Shown: positions 36,801 through 45,846 of the stretch, in pieces
Layout of the letters: each line of letters opens with the position of its first letter
Position numbering within the stretch: the stretch's first letter is position 1
Source: Flavobacterium xueshanense
Lineage (GTDB): Bacteria; Bacteroidota; Bacteroidia; Flavobacteriales; Flavobacteriaceae
Assembly: GCF_900112975.1 (NCBI RefSeq)
Contig: NZ_FONQ01000016.1
Location: 1 to 64,000 of the forward strand
Direction: 5' to 3'
Length of the DNA: 64,000 nt
The notes under the pieces: model-generated
What the model was told of the DNA's origin: nothing
Databases searched by the model: none
What the model saw: only the letters and a program-made list of their open reading frames with translations
Program-made: the position numbers and the translations under genes

Positions 36801-37523
36801 AACCGAATCAAATTCTTTTATTTCGTAAAAATCAGGTTTGTCAGCGCTCTTTGGAGCAAATTGTTGTACACGAGGACCTTTTACAAAAGCAACGTTATCT
36901 TTATAAGCCGAAACAATATCGTTCGGATTTTCCTGTGATGTTTTCTTGATTAATTTGAATAAAGAAGATTCTTTTTCTTCCCCGTCAATGATAAATTTCC
37001 CGTTGAAAATCTTGTGACGACAGTGTTCTGAATTGGCTTGTGAAAAACCAAAAATCTCAGAATCTGTTAGTTTTCGCCCTAATTTAATCGCTAGATTATC
37101 TAAGTATTCTACTTCCTCAGGACTTAAGGATAATCCTTCTTGTTTGTTGTAAGCCGCAATATCATCGATGTCCAAAATGGCTTCCGGCATTACGTTAATA
37201 GTGAAAATATCTTGATTCAATTCGGCGTATTTTTGCGAAAGCATCGGATCAAAATCAAAGAAATCAGCAGTTGCTTTGTGAAATTCTTCGATTCTGATGA
37301 TTCCGGAAATTCCCATATTTTGGGTAATTTCCACAGCATTGGTGCTCCACGGCGTTATCATAGTGGCGCGAGGACCAACAAAAAAATCCGTCAGTACGGA
37401 TTTTTCTATTTTATTTGAATCGGCAAAAAGCCAGTTAAGTTTTGAAATGTCTTGAGCCGAAATTTCGTTTTGCGTTTGTACTGCAAAAACAGTTTTGCTT
37501 TGGTTTTCAAAGAAATGGATCAT
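33870..37523 (-). CDS. purL: Phosphoribosylformylglycinamidine synthase, single-chain type
   Basis: 1217 residues from the ATG at 37523. Ten more codons are open upstream, but they overlap the likely -7 box, so the shorter start is preferred. It makes FGAM from FGAR, glutamine and ATP in purine synthesis. The FGAR-synthase part shows FGFSQANSEHCRHKIFNG, the ATP-binding LKAETHNFPTTVEPF and the repeated GGEIRDR/GAGGHLNCLSEL segments. The C-terminal glutaminase has the nucleophile cysteine in GICNGCQLFMEL and the final HIERSTFQWNWAH. This is the long form with the glutaminase fused, as in proteobacteria. It is monocistronic here. Confidence 0.97.
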   Translation of the reverse strand: MIHFFENQSKTVFAVQTQNEISAQDISKLNWLFADSNKIEKSVLTDFFVGPRATMITPWSTNAVEITQNMGISGIIRIEEFHKATADFFDFDPMLSQKYAELNQDIFTINVMPEAILDIDDIAAYNKQEGLSLSPEEVEYLDNLAIKLGRKLTDSEIFGFSQANSEHCRHKIFNGKFIIDGEEKESSLFKLIKKTSQENPNDIVSAYKDNVAFVKGPRVQQFAPKSADKPDFYEIKEFDSVISLKAETHNFPTTVEPFNGAATGSGGEIRDRLAGGQGSLPMAGTAVYMTSYSRLAENRPWENGMPERKWLYQTPMDILIKASNGASDFGNKFGQPLITGSILTFEHEEDARKLGFDKVIMQAGGIGYGKLDQAIKKKPQTGDKIVILGGENYRIGMGGAAVSSADTGAFSSGIELNAIQRSNPEMQKRAANAIRGLVESDINPIVSIHDHGAGGHLNCLSELVEDTGGLIDLDKLPVGDPTLSAKEIIGNESQERMGLVIGKENIDLLQKIADRERSPMYQVGDVTGDHRFTFESKSTGAKPMDFALEDFFGSSPKVVMTDKTIKRNYTDLVYHKKNISTYLEQVLQLEAVACKDWLTNKVDRCVGGKVAKQQCAGPLQLPLNNCGVMALDYQGIEGVATSIGHSPVAALIDPVAGSRTAIAEALSNIVWAPIKDGLDGISLSANWMWACKNEGEDARLYAAVQGCSDFAIELGINIPTGKDSLSMKQKYPNEEVIAPGTVIISAGGNCTDIRKVVEPVLQRDGGSIYYINLSQDDFKLGGSSFAQTLNTIGKEVPTIKDAAFFKRAFNTIQELILNNNILAGHDIGSGGLITTLLEMCFADVNLGAKIDFSVFEEKDIIKYLFAENIGIVFQAKSDADVESKLSANNVSFYKLGTATNEATLDFGPCKLDIAKYRDVWYKTSFLLDQKQSKNGAAQARFDNYKNQALNYTFPTHFTGKKPVIDNSKTRPKAAIIREKGSNSEREMANAMYLAGFDVKDVHMTDLISGRETLEDIQFIGAVGGFSNSDVLGSAKGWAGAFLYNEKAKIALNNFFRRDDTLSVGICNGCQLFMELEVINPEHEVHGKMLHNESNKHESIFTSVTIQENNSVMLSSLAGSTLGVWVSHGEGKFNLPMGEENYNIVSKYAYEGYPANPNGSHYDVAMLCDKTGRHLVMMPHIERSTFQWNWAHYPKDRDDEVSPWHEAFVNARKWMDKK

Positions 37524-37550
37524 TGTTATGTAGTTTGTTGTATTGCGGTG

Positions 37551-37558
37551 CAAATTTA
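37551..37558 (-). promoter_or_regulatory. -7 box (TAAATTTG) for purL
   Basis: Matches TAnnTTTG on the minus strand, 27 bases upstream of the ATG at 37523. It overlaps the more upstream non-ATG start, which supports the shorter gene. No clear -33 box was seen. Confidence 0.45.
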
Positions 37559-37584
37559 GTCAATTAAGATTAAATTTTGGGTAT

Positions 37585-37610
37585 AAAAAAAGCGGCAAAT
37601 TTGCCGCTTT
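37585..37610 (-). terminator. Terminator copy next to the nuclease pseudogene
   Basis: agcggcaaatttgccgct is a perfect palindrome flanked by A and T runs. It is almost identical to the terminator at 41382-41409 behind the intact nuclease gene, showing that the duplication included the terminator. Confidence 0.8.
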
Positions 37611-37615
37611 CCCAA

Positions 37616-38589
37616 TTAGTTGATTATTAATTTCTTTATGACCGAATCCGAACCGATGCTAACTCGAACCAAGTACGTTCGTTTTACACTATTTGGTAAC
37701 GTAATTGCTGATCTGGTACTGTTTTCTTCTTCAAAAATCTTCTGACCAATTATAGAATAAATTTCGATAGCATATATTTTATTTGAATTATTGATGAAGA
37801 AAGTTCCATTGGATGGATTTGGATAGAGTGCGATATCATTGATATCCAAAGCAATGCTGGTTTTTGGCGCGTTTTCGGCCATGCTACGTCCTAAATTGTT
37901 ACACGTATCAGAAGTGTAAGAATCCCACTGCGTTGTTTTATTAAAAGTAGTAGTTGGAGAAGTAACGGTAGATTTCCTTCTGATAGTCTAATCCGCTGCA
38001 AAGTTTGCCGTTCCGCCGTTAAAAGTTCCTGTGATATCAATTAAATCGCCGTTTTTGAATAAACCTACAGCGTCATTTCTGTTAAAAGTCATTGCAGTTT
38101 CAGCTGTAAAAAGGTTTGCAGAGGCTATAGGATAATAAATGGAGGCCATTAAACTATTTACAATAGTGAATTTACTTCCACTACTCAAAGTTCCTGTTAG
38201 ACTTAATCTATACTTCAAGCGCCGGCACCTTTCGTTTGTTTTTGGATGCTATAAATCGATAAGTCGATTGTTGCGCCAGTTGCATTCTAAATTTCCAACG
38301 CTTTATTGTTTGAGGAACCTTCAATATATTCAGAAAACAACAAGTCCGTTGCAGTTGAGCTACCCGCTGCAGCAGTTGTAACATTTACCGTGTTACTTGC
38401 TGTAGGCATATTTCCTGCGGCATATTTAGCTTTTAAAGAGAAAGAGAAGGCAGTAGAAGCGGTTAGTCCCGTGATAGTTGTTGATGTACTGGATACAGTT
38501 GCTTTTAAAGCACTGTTCAAGTTTACATTATATCCACTCACTCTAATATTATCAGTAGAGGCCGTCCAGCTAAGTAGAGATCTTAATTT
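37616..38589 (-). pseudogene. Dead 3' part of a nuclease paralog (FN3, lamin tail, T9SS sorting)
   Basis: Reading through stops gives an FN3 domain (from LLSWTASTDN), a lamin-tail-like domain (LLFSEYIEGSSNNKALEI to GTFNGGTANFAAD) and a T9SS C-terminal sorting domain (ALYPNPSNGTFFINN...VIKKLIIN). All closely match the end of the intact gene at 41413-43968. Damage: TAG at 38287-38289 (S in the parent), TGA at 38215-38217 (W), a one-base deletion just after, and TAG at 37988-37990 (Q). The 5' nuclease part is missing and the copy begins directly beside the stop of the Rieske gene. The FN3 start resembles the parent's first FN3 and its end the second, so the copy is an internal-deletion form. Confidence 0.88.
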
Positions 38590-40191
38590 TTAGATTTTAG
38601 GCTCATTGTGCATAATTTTTTTTAAATCTGATGATGCCGGTCCATTTATCACATTACCTACTTTTGTGAAACGAGAACCGTGCATTGGACAATCGAATGT
38701 TTTTTCATCGGCATTCCATTGCAGTATGGCACCTAAGTGAGGACATACCGCAGAACAGGTATGAAGATTATTTTGTTCATCACGATAGGCTGTTATTTTC
38801 TTTAACCCTACTGAAATTATTCCACCTTCACCTGGTTTTAAATCGGTTACTTCCTTTAAATCTTCCGGAACAACATAGTCAGCAAATTGCGCAACCATGT
38901 TTCCAATCTCGTGCAGGTAATCACCAGTTTTTTTTAGGCTTATGCGAGACGGGCTGTATATTTCAATCCAAGGATTCTCTTTTCCGGTAATTATATCGTT
39001 AATAATCATTCCCCCAAGTGTTCCATGTGTCATACCGTTACCGGAATCGCCTGTGATAATGTAAATGTTGTCTTCCCCAGGATTTTTGCCAATGTATGCC
39101 AATGAATCAAGAGGTTCCATAACCTGACCTGACCATTTGAATTCAATAGCTCCAGTTACAGGAAAATGTTTTTTTGTCCATTTTTCTAATTTCGCATAAC
39201 GGTCTTCTTCTTTAATATTTTCGTCATCTGCCTGCCCCGTGCGATGGTCTTCACCACCAGCAATCAACAAGTCATACTGTTCATCATATTCTTCTAAACG
39301 GACATAATGGTACGGTTTTACGATCCATTTTGCACTCATATCGCCAGTGTCCCACCATAATGCGTAGGGGAGTTTTCCTTTAAGAATTTTAATACCTATA
39401 ACATAGGATCGATAAGGCCATTGCTTAGTATGCATCGTTACCCAGTCGTTAATCGGGGTGTTGGTTGCAACTACAATGTGATTTGCTTTTACTTTAAAAC
39501 CGTTTGCAGTAGCGCCCTGAGTAGTTATATTTTCTGCTTTTGTTTGTGTATATATTTTTCCACCTAAGTTTATTAAAGCTTCTGCCAATCCTTTAATATA
39601 AAGCAGTATGTGGAATTGTGCTTGATCTGAAAACTTAATACACAAATTGCTGTCTTCCGAAACTATAGAAGGGATATAATTTAACATCTCTGTAGTAAGT
39701 CCTGCACGTTTTGTAGCTTCGTATTCTTTTTCCAAAGTTTCTACTGTGTCAGAAGAACTTAAAAACAAATAACCATCAACTCTTTTAAAATGACAATCAA
39801 TATTATGATGTTCTACTGTATTGGCTATCCATTCAATTGCAGCCATATGGCTATTAGCTATTAATTTTGCAGCTTGTTCATCGAAATTTTCTTCCAATTC
39901 AAAATACCGATCGTCAAGCGCACAAGTAAGATGAGCGGTAGTTCTTCCAGTTTCACCGCTTCCTATATATCCGTCTTCCACTAAAATTACTTTTCGTCCC
40001 GACTTTGCAAGACAGTAGGCGGTAGTCAGTCCCGCAATGCCGCCTCCTATCACTAAAATATCTGTATCAATATTTTGGTTTAATTTCTCAAAAGTTAGCT
40101 TCTCAATATTGGAAGAAAACCAATACGAAAGATTAGTTCCAGAAGTTACAGTGCCATCTTCGAACTCGAGTGTATGATTAGACGTTTTCAT
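38590..40191 (-). CDS. FAD-dependent oxidoreductase with C-terminal Rieske domain
   Basis: 533 residues. The N-terminal DAO fold has TDILVIGGGIAGLTTAYCLA and the GRTTAHLTCALDDRY segment, with a second FAD contact YIITGDSGNGMTHGTLGG. The Rieske 2Fe-2S domain at about 440-525 has both ligand boxes, CSAVCPHLGAIL (Cys and His) and CPMHGSRFT (Cys and His). Proteins of this layout are known from many bacteria and are thought to oxidise glycine- or betaine-like compounds or aldehydes, but the substrate is not established. The gene is flanked by the nuclease pseudogene and a dead transposase, so it sits inside a rearranged segment. Confidence 0.88.
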   Translation of the reverse strand: MKTSNHTLEFEDGTVTSGTNLSYWFSSNIEKLTFEKLNQNIDTDILVIGGGIAGLTTAYCLAKSGRKVILVEDGYIGSGETGRTTAHLTCALDDRYFELEENFDEQAAKLIANSHMAAIEWIANTVEHHNIDCHFKRVDGYLFLSSSDTVETLEKEYEATKRAGLTTEMLNYIPSIVSEDSNLCIKFSDQAQFHILLYIKGLAEALINLGGKIYTQTKAENITTQGATANGFKVKANHIVVATNTPINDWVTMHTKQWPYRSYVIGIKILKGKLPYALWWDTGDMSAKWIVKPYHYVRLEEYDEQYDLLIAGGEDHRTGQADDENIKEEDRYAKLEKWTKKHFPVTGAIEFKWSGQVMEPLDSLAYIGKNPGEDNIYIITGDSGNGMTHGTLGGMIINDIITGKENPWIEIYSPSRISLKKTGDYLHEIGNMVAQFADYVVPEDLKEVTDLKPGEGGIISVGLKKITAYRDEQNNLHTCSAVCPHLGAILQWNADEKTFDCPMHGSRFTKVGNVINGPASSDLKKIMHNEPKI

Positions 40192-40375
40192 TTGAATTTA
40201 TTTCGTTAAATTTTTGCATTAAATAAAGATATTAATTACTGACAGTTAGAATGTTATAGAATTTAATAAATATATTATAATATTTAAAGTTTTGTTCCTA
40301 TTTAAATTATTTAGAGGTATTCTGATAATTACTTATCATTTGATTTGTATTTAAAGTATCGAAAAATTCACAGAA

Positions 40376-41255
40376 GAAAGTATTTTAAAATTCACCGATA
40401 AGTTCAAAACAGATTGAGATTTTTTAGAATATTTGGCAAAAATAAAGTCGAAATAAAGTTTTAAATATGTAAGATGCAATCGCACAAAATTTACTATTCG
40501 TAAAAAGAATTCCCAAGAGATTGTAACGCATGCCATCATATTGAAAGTCCGATGGTAAATACTATTTTTCACAGAGTTCGATTTGGTTTATGAAAAGCAT
40601 TCATAATTGTTTTTGAGATAAATGCAATCGCAAAAAGTTTCTCGACAAAACAAAAAGCAAAATGATTAAAAATCAGTAGCACTACAGCAATAATTTCGTT
40701 AAAAAAGTTAGAATTACTACGGCAAGTAGTGCTTTACAGTCAATAATTGGTCAGGTTTTTATTCATGAATTTGTTTTTGGTGGCAAAGAAGATCTCAAAC
40801 AAGGAAGAAGCAATAATTCAAAAAAAAGAAATTGATAATCGCCGTTGAAACAAATGATACTGGCAAAATCAAAAGAGTATATTTTGACCAACTTGAAGAT
40901 TATTGGTGTAAAGAAATACACAAAATATTTGATACACATATTTCCAAATCGGCATCAATAAAAACAGACAAAAGGACTGGAAATAATCCGTTAAAAAAAG
41001 AGTTTGATTTAAAACAGATTAAGAGTGACAAAGGAAAATCTTCAAAAGAATTACTTACTATAATTCATCAAGTAAAAATCTTGGTTGAGAAGTACTTTTT
41101 CTTGCGTTCATAAAAAGCATATTTAGACGGATTTAGACGGGTTTAGTTACCGAATTGATAGGTCAATTTACAATTAAAACATATGTGAATTACATATTAA
41201 CGGAATGATGAACACTCAAAAATTTGTATATCGAGATATTATAACAGGTAAATAA
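40376..41255 (+). pseudogene. Decayed IS1595-family (ISXO2-like) transposase
   Basis: Pieces in changing frames line up with one IS1595-type transposase. They are ILKFTDKFKTD then DFLEYLAKIKSK (N-terminal domain), NTIFHRVRFGL with a stop then KAFIIVFEINAIAKSFSTKQ, EFVFGGKEDLKQGRS (catalytic domain start), LIIAVETNDTGKIKRVYFDQ with ...THISKSASIKTD, then HKKHI, TDLDGFSYRIDRS and MMNTQKFVYRDIITGK to the stop at 41253-41255. At least four frameshifts and several stops separate them. The element must be inactive. The terminal repeats were not identified. The short frame at 40832-41113 is part of this remnant, not a separate gene. Confidence 0.8.
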
Positions 41256-41381
41256 ATGAAGACCTTGAAACATTTCATATACCGCAGTCATAGTATTATT
41301 TTAGATTATGATAAAAGAAAGGAAACCTAAAAGCGATGTTGAAATACAGGGTCAAGGCATCTTTTTTTTAAAAATAAAAAC

Positions 41382-41409
41382 AAAAAAAGCGGCAAATTTG
41401 CCGCTTTTT
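41382..41409 (-). terminator. Terminator of the nuclease gene
   Basis: aaaaaaagcggcaaa and tttgccgcttttt form a perfect stem right behind the stop codon. It is the near-identical twin of 37585-37610. Confidence 0.85.
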
Positions 41410-41412
41410 GAA

Positions 41413-43968
41413 TTAGTTGATTATTAATTTTTTTATGACCGAATTAGAATCGATAGTAACTCGAACCAAATACATTCCTTTTGTGATATTTGGCAGCGTA
41501 ATTTCTGATTTGGTGCTGTTTTCTTCGCTATAAATCTTCTGCCCAATAATAGAATAAATTTCGATAGCATACATTTTATTCGAATTATTGATAAAGAAAG
41601 TTCCATTCGATGGATTTGGATAGATAGCGACATCATTAGTATCTAAAACTGTTTCAATTTTAGACTCTTTAACAACCATTCGACTTCCTAAGTTATTACA
41701 AGTATCTGATGCAAATGAATCCCATTGCGTTGTTTTATTGAAAGTAGTAGTTGGAGAAGTTACAGTAGCTTTTCTTCTGATTGTTTGATCAACCGCAAAG
41801 TTTGCTGTTCCGCCGTTAAAAGTTCCAATGATATCAATTAGGACTCCATTTTTGAATAATCCTACAGCATCATTCCCATTAAAAGTCATTTCACCAGCTG
41901 ATGTAGAAAGATTAGCCGAGCTTATAGGATAACAAGTGGATGCCATTAAGCTATTTACAATAGTGAATTTACTTCCGTTATTCAAAGTTCCTGTCAGCGA
42001 TAATCCGGTACTCCAAGCACCAGCACCATTGCTTTGTTTTTTAATACTGTAAATAGATAAGTTAATGGCAGCGCCAGTTGCATTCGAAATTTCCAACGCT
42101 TTGTTGTTTGAGGAACCTTCAATATATTCTGAAAATAATAAATCGGTTGCAGTGGAGCCAGTTGCAGCCGTTGTGACATTCAGGGTATTACTCGTTGCAG
42201 AAATATTCCCTGCGGCATCTTTAGCTTTTACAGAAAAAGAATAAGCTGTTGCGGCAGTTAATCCGGTAACATTATAGGTTGTGGTTGAAACGGTTCCTAA
42301 TAAAGTGGTTCCTCTGTACACATCGTATCCGGTTACTCCAACATTATCAGTAGCAGCGGTCCAAGATAAAGTGGTCGCAGTTTGAGTTGTTCCTGATGCT
42401 GTCAAAGCTGTAGGTGCAGATGGCGCTGTTGTATCAGCAGTTCCGGCAACTATATTTACGGTATAATCCTCTACTTGGCCATACGGAATCGCTTCACACG
42501 AAGTTGGAATGGCATTGTATTTCATTGAAACTCTCATTCTCGTAGTTCCTAATGCAGCCGAAACTGGTATAGTGATTGTTCCCGTTGCCGGAGTTGTTGT
42601 TGAAGTAGCTTTTGACCAAGCCAATTCACCAGCATCTGTAAATAATCCGTTTTTGTTATAATCAATCCAAACGGAATATCCTTCACTGAAAGCTGTACTT
42701 GTCCATGACGGTGTGATGGTAATGGTATTTGCAGTTCCAGAAGTTACATTTGTAGTTATTGCAGTGAAATTTTCATAGCCTGCAGTCCCGGTAGTGGTAT
42801 TATTTATGGAACCAAAAACGACTTTTCCTATTTTTTCATCCGCAGTGCTGTTTCCTTGAGAAGCACAATACGCAATTGATGTTCCCGCGGTAGTTGTAGC
42901 GTTTACAATGTTACTTGAAGCTGAAGAATTTCCAGCTGCATCTTTAGCGACAACATAAAAGGAATATGCTGTTGCAGCTGTTAGTCCAGTGATCGTAGTT
43001 GTTGTTCCGGTAACAGTCGTTTTTAGAGCGCTGTTCATATAAACATTATATCCAGTCACTCCAATATTATCAGCGGAAGCCGTCCAGCTTAATGAAATGG
43101 AGTTTGAAGTTGTTCCGTTAGCTACTAAATTTGTTGGTGTGGTAGGAATTTGTGCATCAGCTGTTGGGTTCCAAATCGCCTGTACATATTCAGGATGATC
43201 AATATATGGATTCCTATTGTTTTGAGCCGTGTAAATAGCATTGTTGCGAGCAATTTCTCTATTATTAACAGGATCTTGATTGTGCCATGTTATCAATAAG
43301 TTTAAAAAAGCTGTAGTGAAAACCTGATTACTTGTGCCATTAAACATTGCATAAGAATAGCCGGCAACAGTATTTTCATAACGTGTGGCAAAATAAAAGT
43401 ACATGCGTGCAATGTCACCTTTGAACTCGTTGATAGGTTCGAAAATAGGTCCGGCATAACCAGAAGTTGTACTTGCTCCAAGTTTACTTCCGTTTAAGGA
43501 GGTCCAAGTTGGTGAAGTTACCGGTCCGTGTGGATAATTAGAACGCTGTCCGTTTACTTTTCCGTCAGTTGGCGTGATGAAATGGGCATCTGAAACCATT
43601 GGAGCTGCTGAACCAAAAGTAGACTGCGGAATAATGTGTTCTCTATTATAGCAATCGCCTTCTACGCTATAGGTGCCGCATCTTTGAGTGGTGCCGGCTG
43701 AATAGGTGTACGGATCTGTTCCTGATGGATTTTCAGAATACATGTCTAATATCGTAGCATCATTTTCATAGTAATAATCTCTGTCTGAGGTTTGATAAAT
43801 AGTGTATAATCCCGAATACCCATTATCTGTATGGCCTTTGATGATGTTGTACAATTGTGTTTTTAAGGTGTAACTAGTTCCGGTAGCGGTCGTGTAATAG
43901 CCACTTGGTATCTGGGCTATACTAACTGAAACGATCAGGAATAATAAGGCTGAGTAGATTTTTTTCAT
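41413..43968 (-). CDS. Secreted endonuclease I with FN3, GEVED, lamin-tail and T9SS sorting domains
   Basis: 851 residues. The signal peptide MKKIYSALLFLIVSVSIAQ is followed by an endonuclease I (EndA/NucM) domain to about residue 270, with the His-metal finger motif YNREHIIPQSTFG and the DAHFITPTDGKVNGQRSNYP segment. Then come FN3 (~280-360), a GEVED-like domain (EKIGKVVFGSINNTTTG to YGQVEDYTVNI), a second FN3 (~515-605), a lamin-tail domain (LLFSEYIEGSSNNKALEIS...) and the T9SS type A sorting domain (VAIYPNPSNGTFFINN to KKLIIN). It should degrade extracellular DNA or RNA for nutrients or biofilm turnover and be exported by type IX secretion. A damaged relative lies 2.8 kb away. Confidence 0.93.
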   Translation of the reverse strand: MKKIYSALLFLIVSVSIAQIPSGYYTTATGTSYTLKTQLYNIIKGHTDNGYSGLYTIYQTSDRDYYYENDATILDMYSENPSGTDPYTYSAGTTQRCGTYSVEGDCYNREHIIPQSTFGSAAPMVSDAHFITPTDGKVNGQRSNYPHGPVTSPTWTSLNGSKLGASTTSGYAGPIFEPINEFKGDIARMYFYFATRYENTVAGYSYAMFNGTSNQVFTTAFLNLLITWHNQDPVNNREIARNNAIYTAQNNRNPYIDHPEYVQAIWNPTADAQIPTTPTNLVANGTTSNSISLSWTASADNIGVTGYNVYMNSALKTTVTGTTTTITGLTAATAYSFYVVAKDAAGNSSASSNIVNATTTAGTSIAYCASQGNSTADEKIGKVVFGSINNTTTGTAGYENFTAITTNVTSGTANTITITPSWTSTAFSEGYSVWIDYNKNGLFTDAGELAWSKATSTTTPATGTITIPVSAALGTTRMRVSMKYNAIPTSCEAIPYGQVEDYTVNIVAGTADTTAPSAPTALTASGTTQTATTLSWTAATDNVGVTGYDVYRGTTLLGTVSTTTYNVTGLTAATAYSFSVKAKDAAGNISATSNTLNVTTAATGSTATDLLFSEYIEGSSNNKALEISNATGAAINLSIYSIKKQSNGAGAWSTGLSLTGTLNNGSKFTIVNSLMASTCYPISSANLSTSAGEMTFNGNDAVGLFKNGVLIDIIGTFNGGTANFAVDQTIRRKATVTSPTTTFNKTTQWDSFASDTCNNLGSRMVVKESKIETVLDTNDVAIYPNPSNGTFFINNSNKMYAIEIYSIIGQKIYSEENSTKSEITLPNITKGMYLVRVTIDSNSVIKKLIIN

Positions 43969-44204
43969 AAATTAAAACTGTTTTAGGTTATTGGGGTTAG
44001 TTTCCAGTTGTAAAACTTGATTTTCAAATTTTAAAAAACTGAAGACATGCAAATTTATAACTTTTCTGGTGGTTTATGTTAAGGAATTATGAAGATAATT
44101 GTGAATTTCTTAACATAATTAATTACATTTTGTAAGGTCGTAATTCAATTTTTAGTTTTGCAATAAACTGTTTACTGACGTGACATCTCGGCATTCAAAG
44201 TGAT

Positions 44205-45731
44205 TTATTTTGGAAAAGTTTTGTTTTGGTACGCACCTAAATCTGGAGGTAAAACTCGCAAGTTTCCTCTAATATCAAACGGAATTAAATACGCCGAATT
44301 CCCTTTTGCGAAAGCGGCAGAAGTTTCGTCTATATTGAATTTGTTTCTTAATATATTAAAGAATTTGGGATCCTTGTTCAAAAGTATCGCATTGTAATGT
44401 GCCGTATCCGTATTAAATTGATAATCGGGATTTGTCGTGAATTGGTTGGCAACATTATCAAATTTAATCAGGCAATTGTTGAATTGGTATTCAAAAGCGG
44501 CTCCGGTTTTTTTGGTTAAACTCATTTCGTTTGAATATGAACCATAAATAATGCAGTTGTTGAAGGTCGCAGCGGTTAAATCTTTCACTTCTGGAACTGC
44601 TCCCAAAATATAATTGCTCACTAAAACCGCCACTTGTTGTGAACTGTTCCAGTTATTATAAAAGGTAGAATGTACAAATGAATAATTTCCTCCGTACGTG
44701 CAGGCTAAATTGGCTAATCCTGCATTATTGATGACTATATTTTCTCCATTTATTTTTGCGGTCTGCGCCAAAATTCCGTAGTTGCTACTGTTGTAAATTT
44801 GGGTGTTTTTGACAGAAACTGTAGTGCCATCATTGTTTTGAATCAACAAACCAATGGTAGCATTTTTAATGGTGAGATGATTAAAAGTATTATTGGTACT
44901 GCCATCGGAGAGCCAAATGGTTCCCCATTGTCCTGGCACATCCGAAAAATCCGGTTCTAAACGGTCGCCTTCAAATATGACTTCGTTTTCTAGTTTATCC
45001 GTAGTTGACAGTGTTCCATTAATATTTATGGAAGCATTATTGGCTACAATGAGTCCGGAATTCGCATGAAAATGAACTCGGGTTCCAGCCTCAAAAGTAG
45101 CCGTTTTGTTAGAAGGAACCGCTGCATAGCCATAAATCACATACGGTTTGTCATTGGTAAATTGCAATTCATTTCCATTTACAGGATCATTTTCATCCAG
45201 ATAAAAACCATCTATTTTTTCGTTTCCAATAGGAAGTGTTTCGGTGGTTCCATCAGCAAAACGTTTTGGATATAGGAAAACAGCGTCTTGAATTAGCGTT
45301 ACCAGTTTAACATTTTGTAGGTTTTCGCCACTGTCAAACTGAATTTGATCAGTATATAAAAAATCGTTTGGGATAGCATCGGCGATATTAGCAGTAGTTT
45401 CAATAAAAATATACAAACTGTCTTTAGCTAAAAGATCCACATTATTGAAAATTTTGCCATTTGTCCCTTGCAATCCATCAACGGTAATTCTGTATTTTGA
45501 GTTCAATCCTTTTCCTAATTTTATACTTGGAATAGTGATGTCATTCTTGCTATTGTTGTACACTTTAAGTCGGTACGTGCTGGAACCAATATTAGAGAAA
45601 ACGGTATCTAAATAAATAGTGTCTTTCGAAAATTTCAAATCGCCAGTACTTGTTACAGTCTCAAAATCGGAACGACAGGAAAAAATTGAAAGCATTATTC
45701 CAATAAAAAGTAGTAATGGGATAGGACGCAT
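44205..45731 (-). CDS. Lipoprotein with right-handed beta-helix-like repeats
   Basis: 508 residues. MRPIPLLLFIGIMLSIFSCRS is a lipoprotein signal. The first ~150 residues look like an Ig-like domain (DTIYLDTVFSNIGSSTYRLK, VYNNSKNDITIP). From about 200 on, repeating short strands with asparagine turns (ASININGTLSTTDK, HLTIKNATIGLLIQNNDG, NTQIYNSSNYGIL, NIVINNAGLANLAC) form a probable parallel beta-helix. It is a known type of conserved hypothetical in Flavobacteria, with no assigned enzyme activity and no catalytic motif I can name. It is divergent from the thioesterase gene. Confidence 0.7.
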   Translation of the reverse strand: MRPIPLLLFIGIMLSIFSCRSDFETVTSTGDLKFSKDTIYLDTVFSNIGSSTYRLKVYNNSKNDITIPSIKLGKGLNSKYRITVDGLQGTNGKIFNNVDLLAKDSLYIFIETTANIADAIPNDFLYTDQIQFDSGENLQNVKLVTLIQDAVFLYPKRFADGTTETLPIGNEKIDGFYLDENDPVNGNELQFTNDKPYVIYGYAAVPSNKTATFEAGTRVHFHANSGLIVANNASININGTLSTTDKLENEVIFEGDRLEPDFSDVPGQWGTIWLSDGSTNNTFNHLTIKNATIGLLIQNNDGTTVSVKNTQIYNSSNYGILAQTAKINGENIVINNAGLANLACTYGGNYSFVHSTFYNNWNSSQQVAVLVSNYILGAVPEVKDLTAATFNNCIIYGSYSNEMSLTKKTGAAFEYQFNNCLIKFDNVANQFTTNPDYQFNTDTAHYNAILLNKDPKFFNILRNKFNIDETSAAFAKGNSAYLIPFDIRGNLRVLPPDLGAYQNKTFPK

Positions 45732-45846
45732 TTCGTTAGATTTTTTGTAAAAATAGGAAAAATCTATTTCGGAATTAGAATAACAATTGTAATTACTATT
45801 TTGTGACTTATCTTTTATTTAATTTTACATTTTAAAAGCCAATAAC

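Noticed and set aside
40351..40572. 73-codon minus-strand frame
   Set aside because: It is antisense to the decayed IS1595 transposase, which explains the sequence better.
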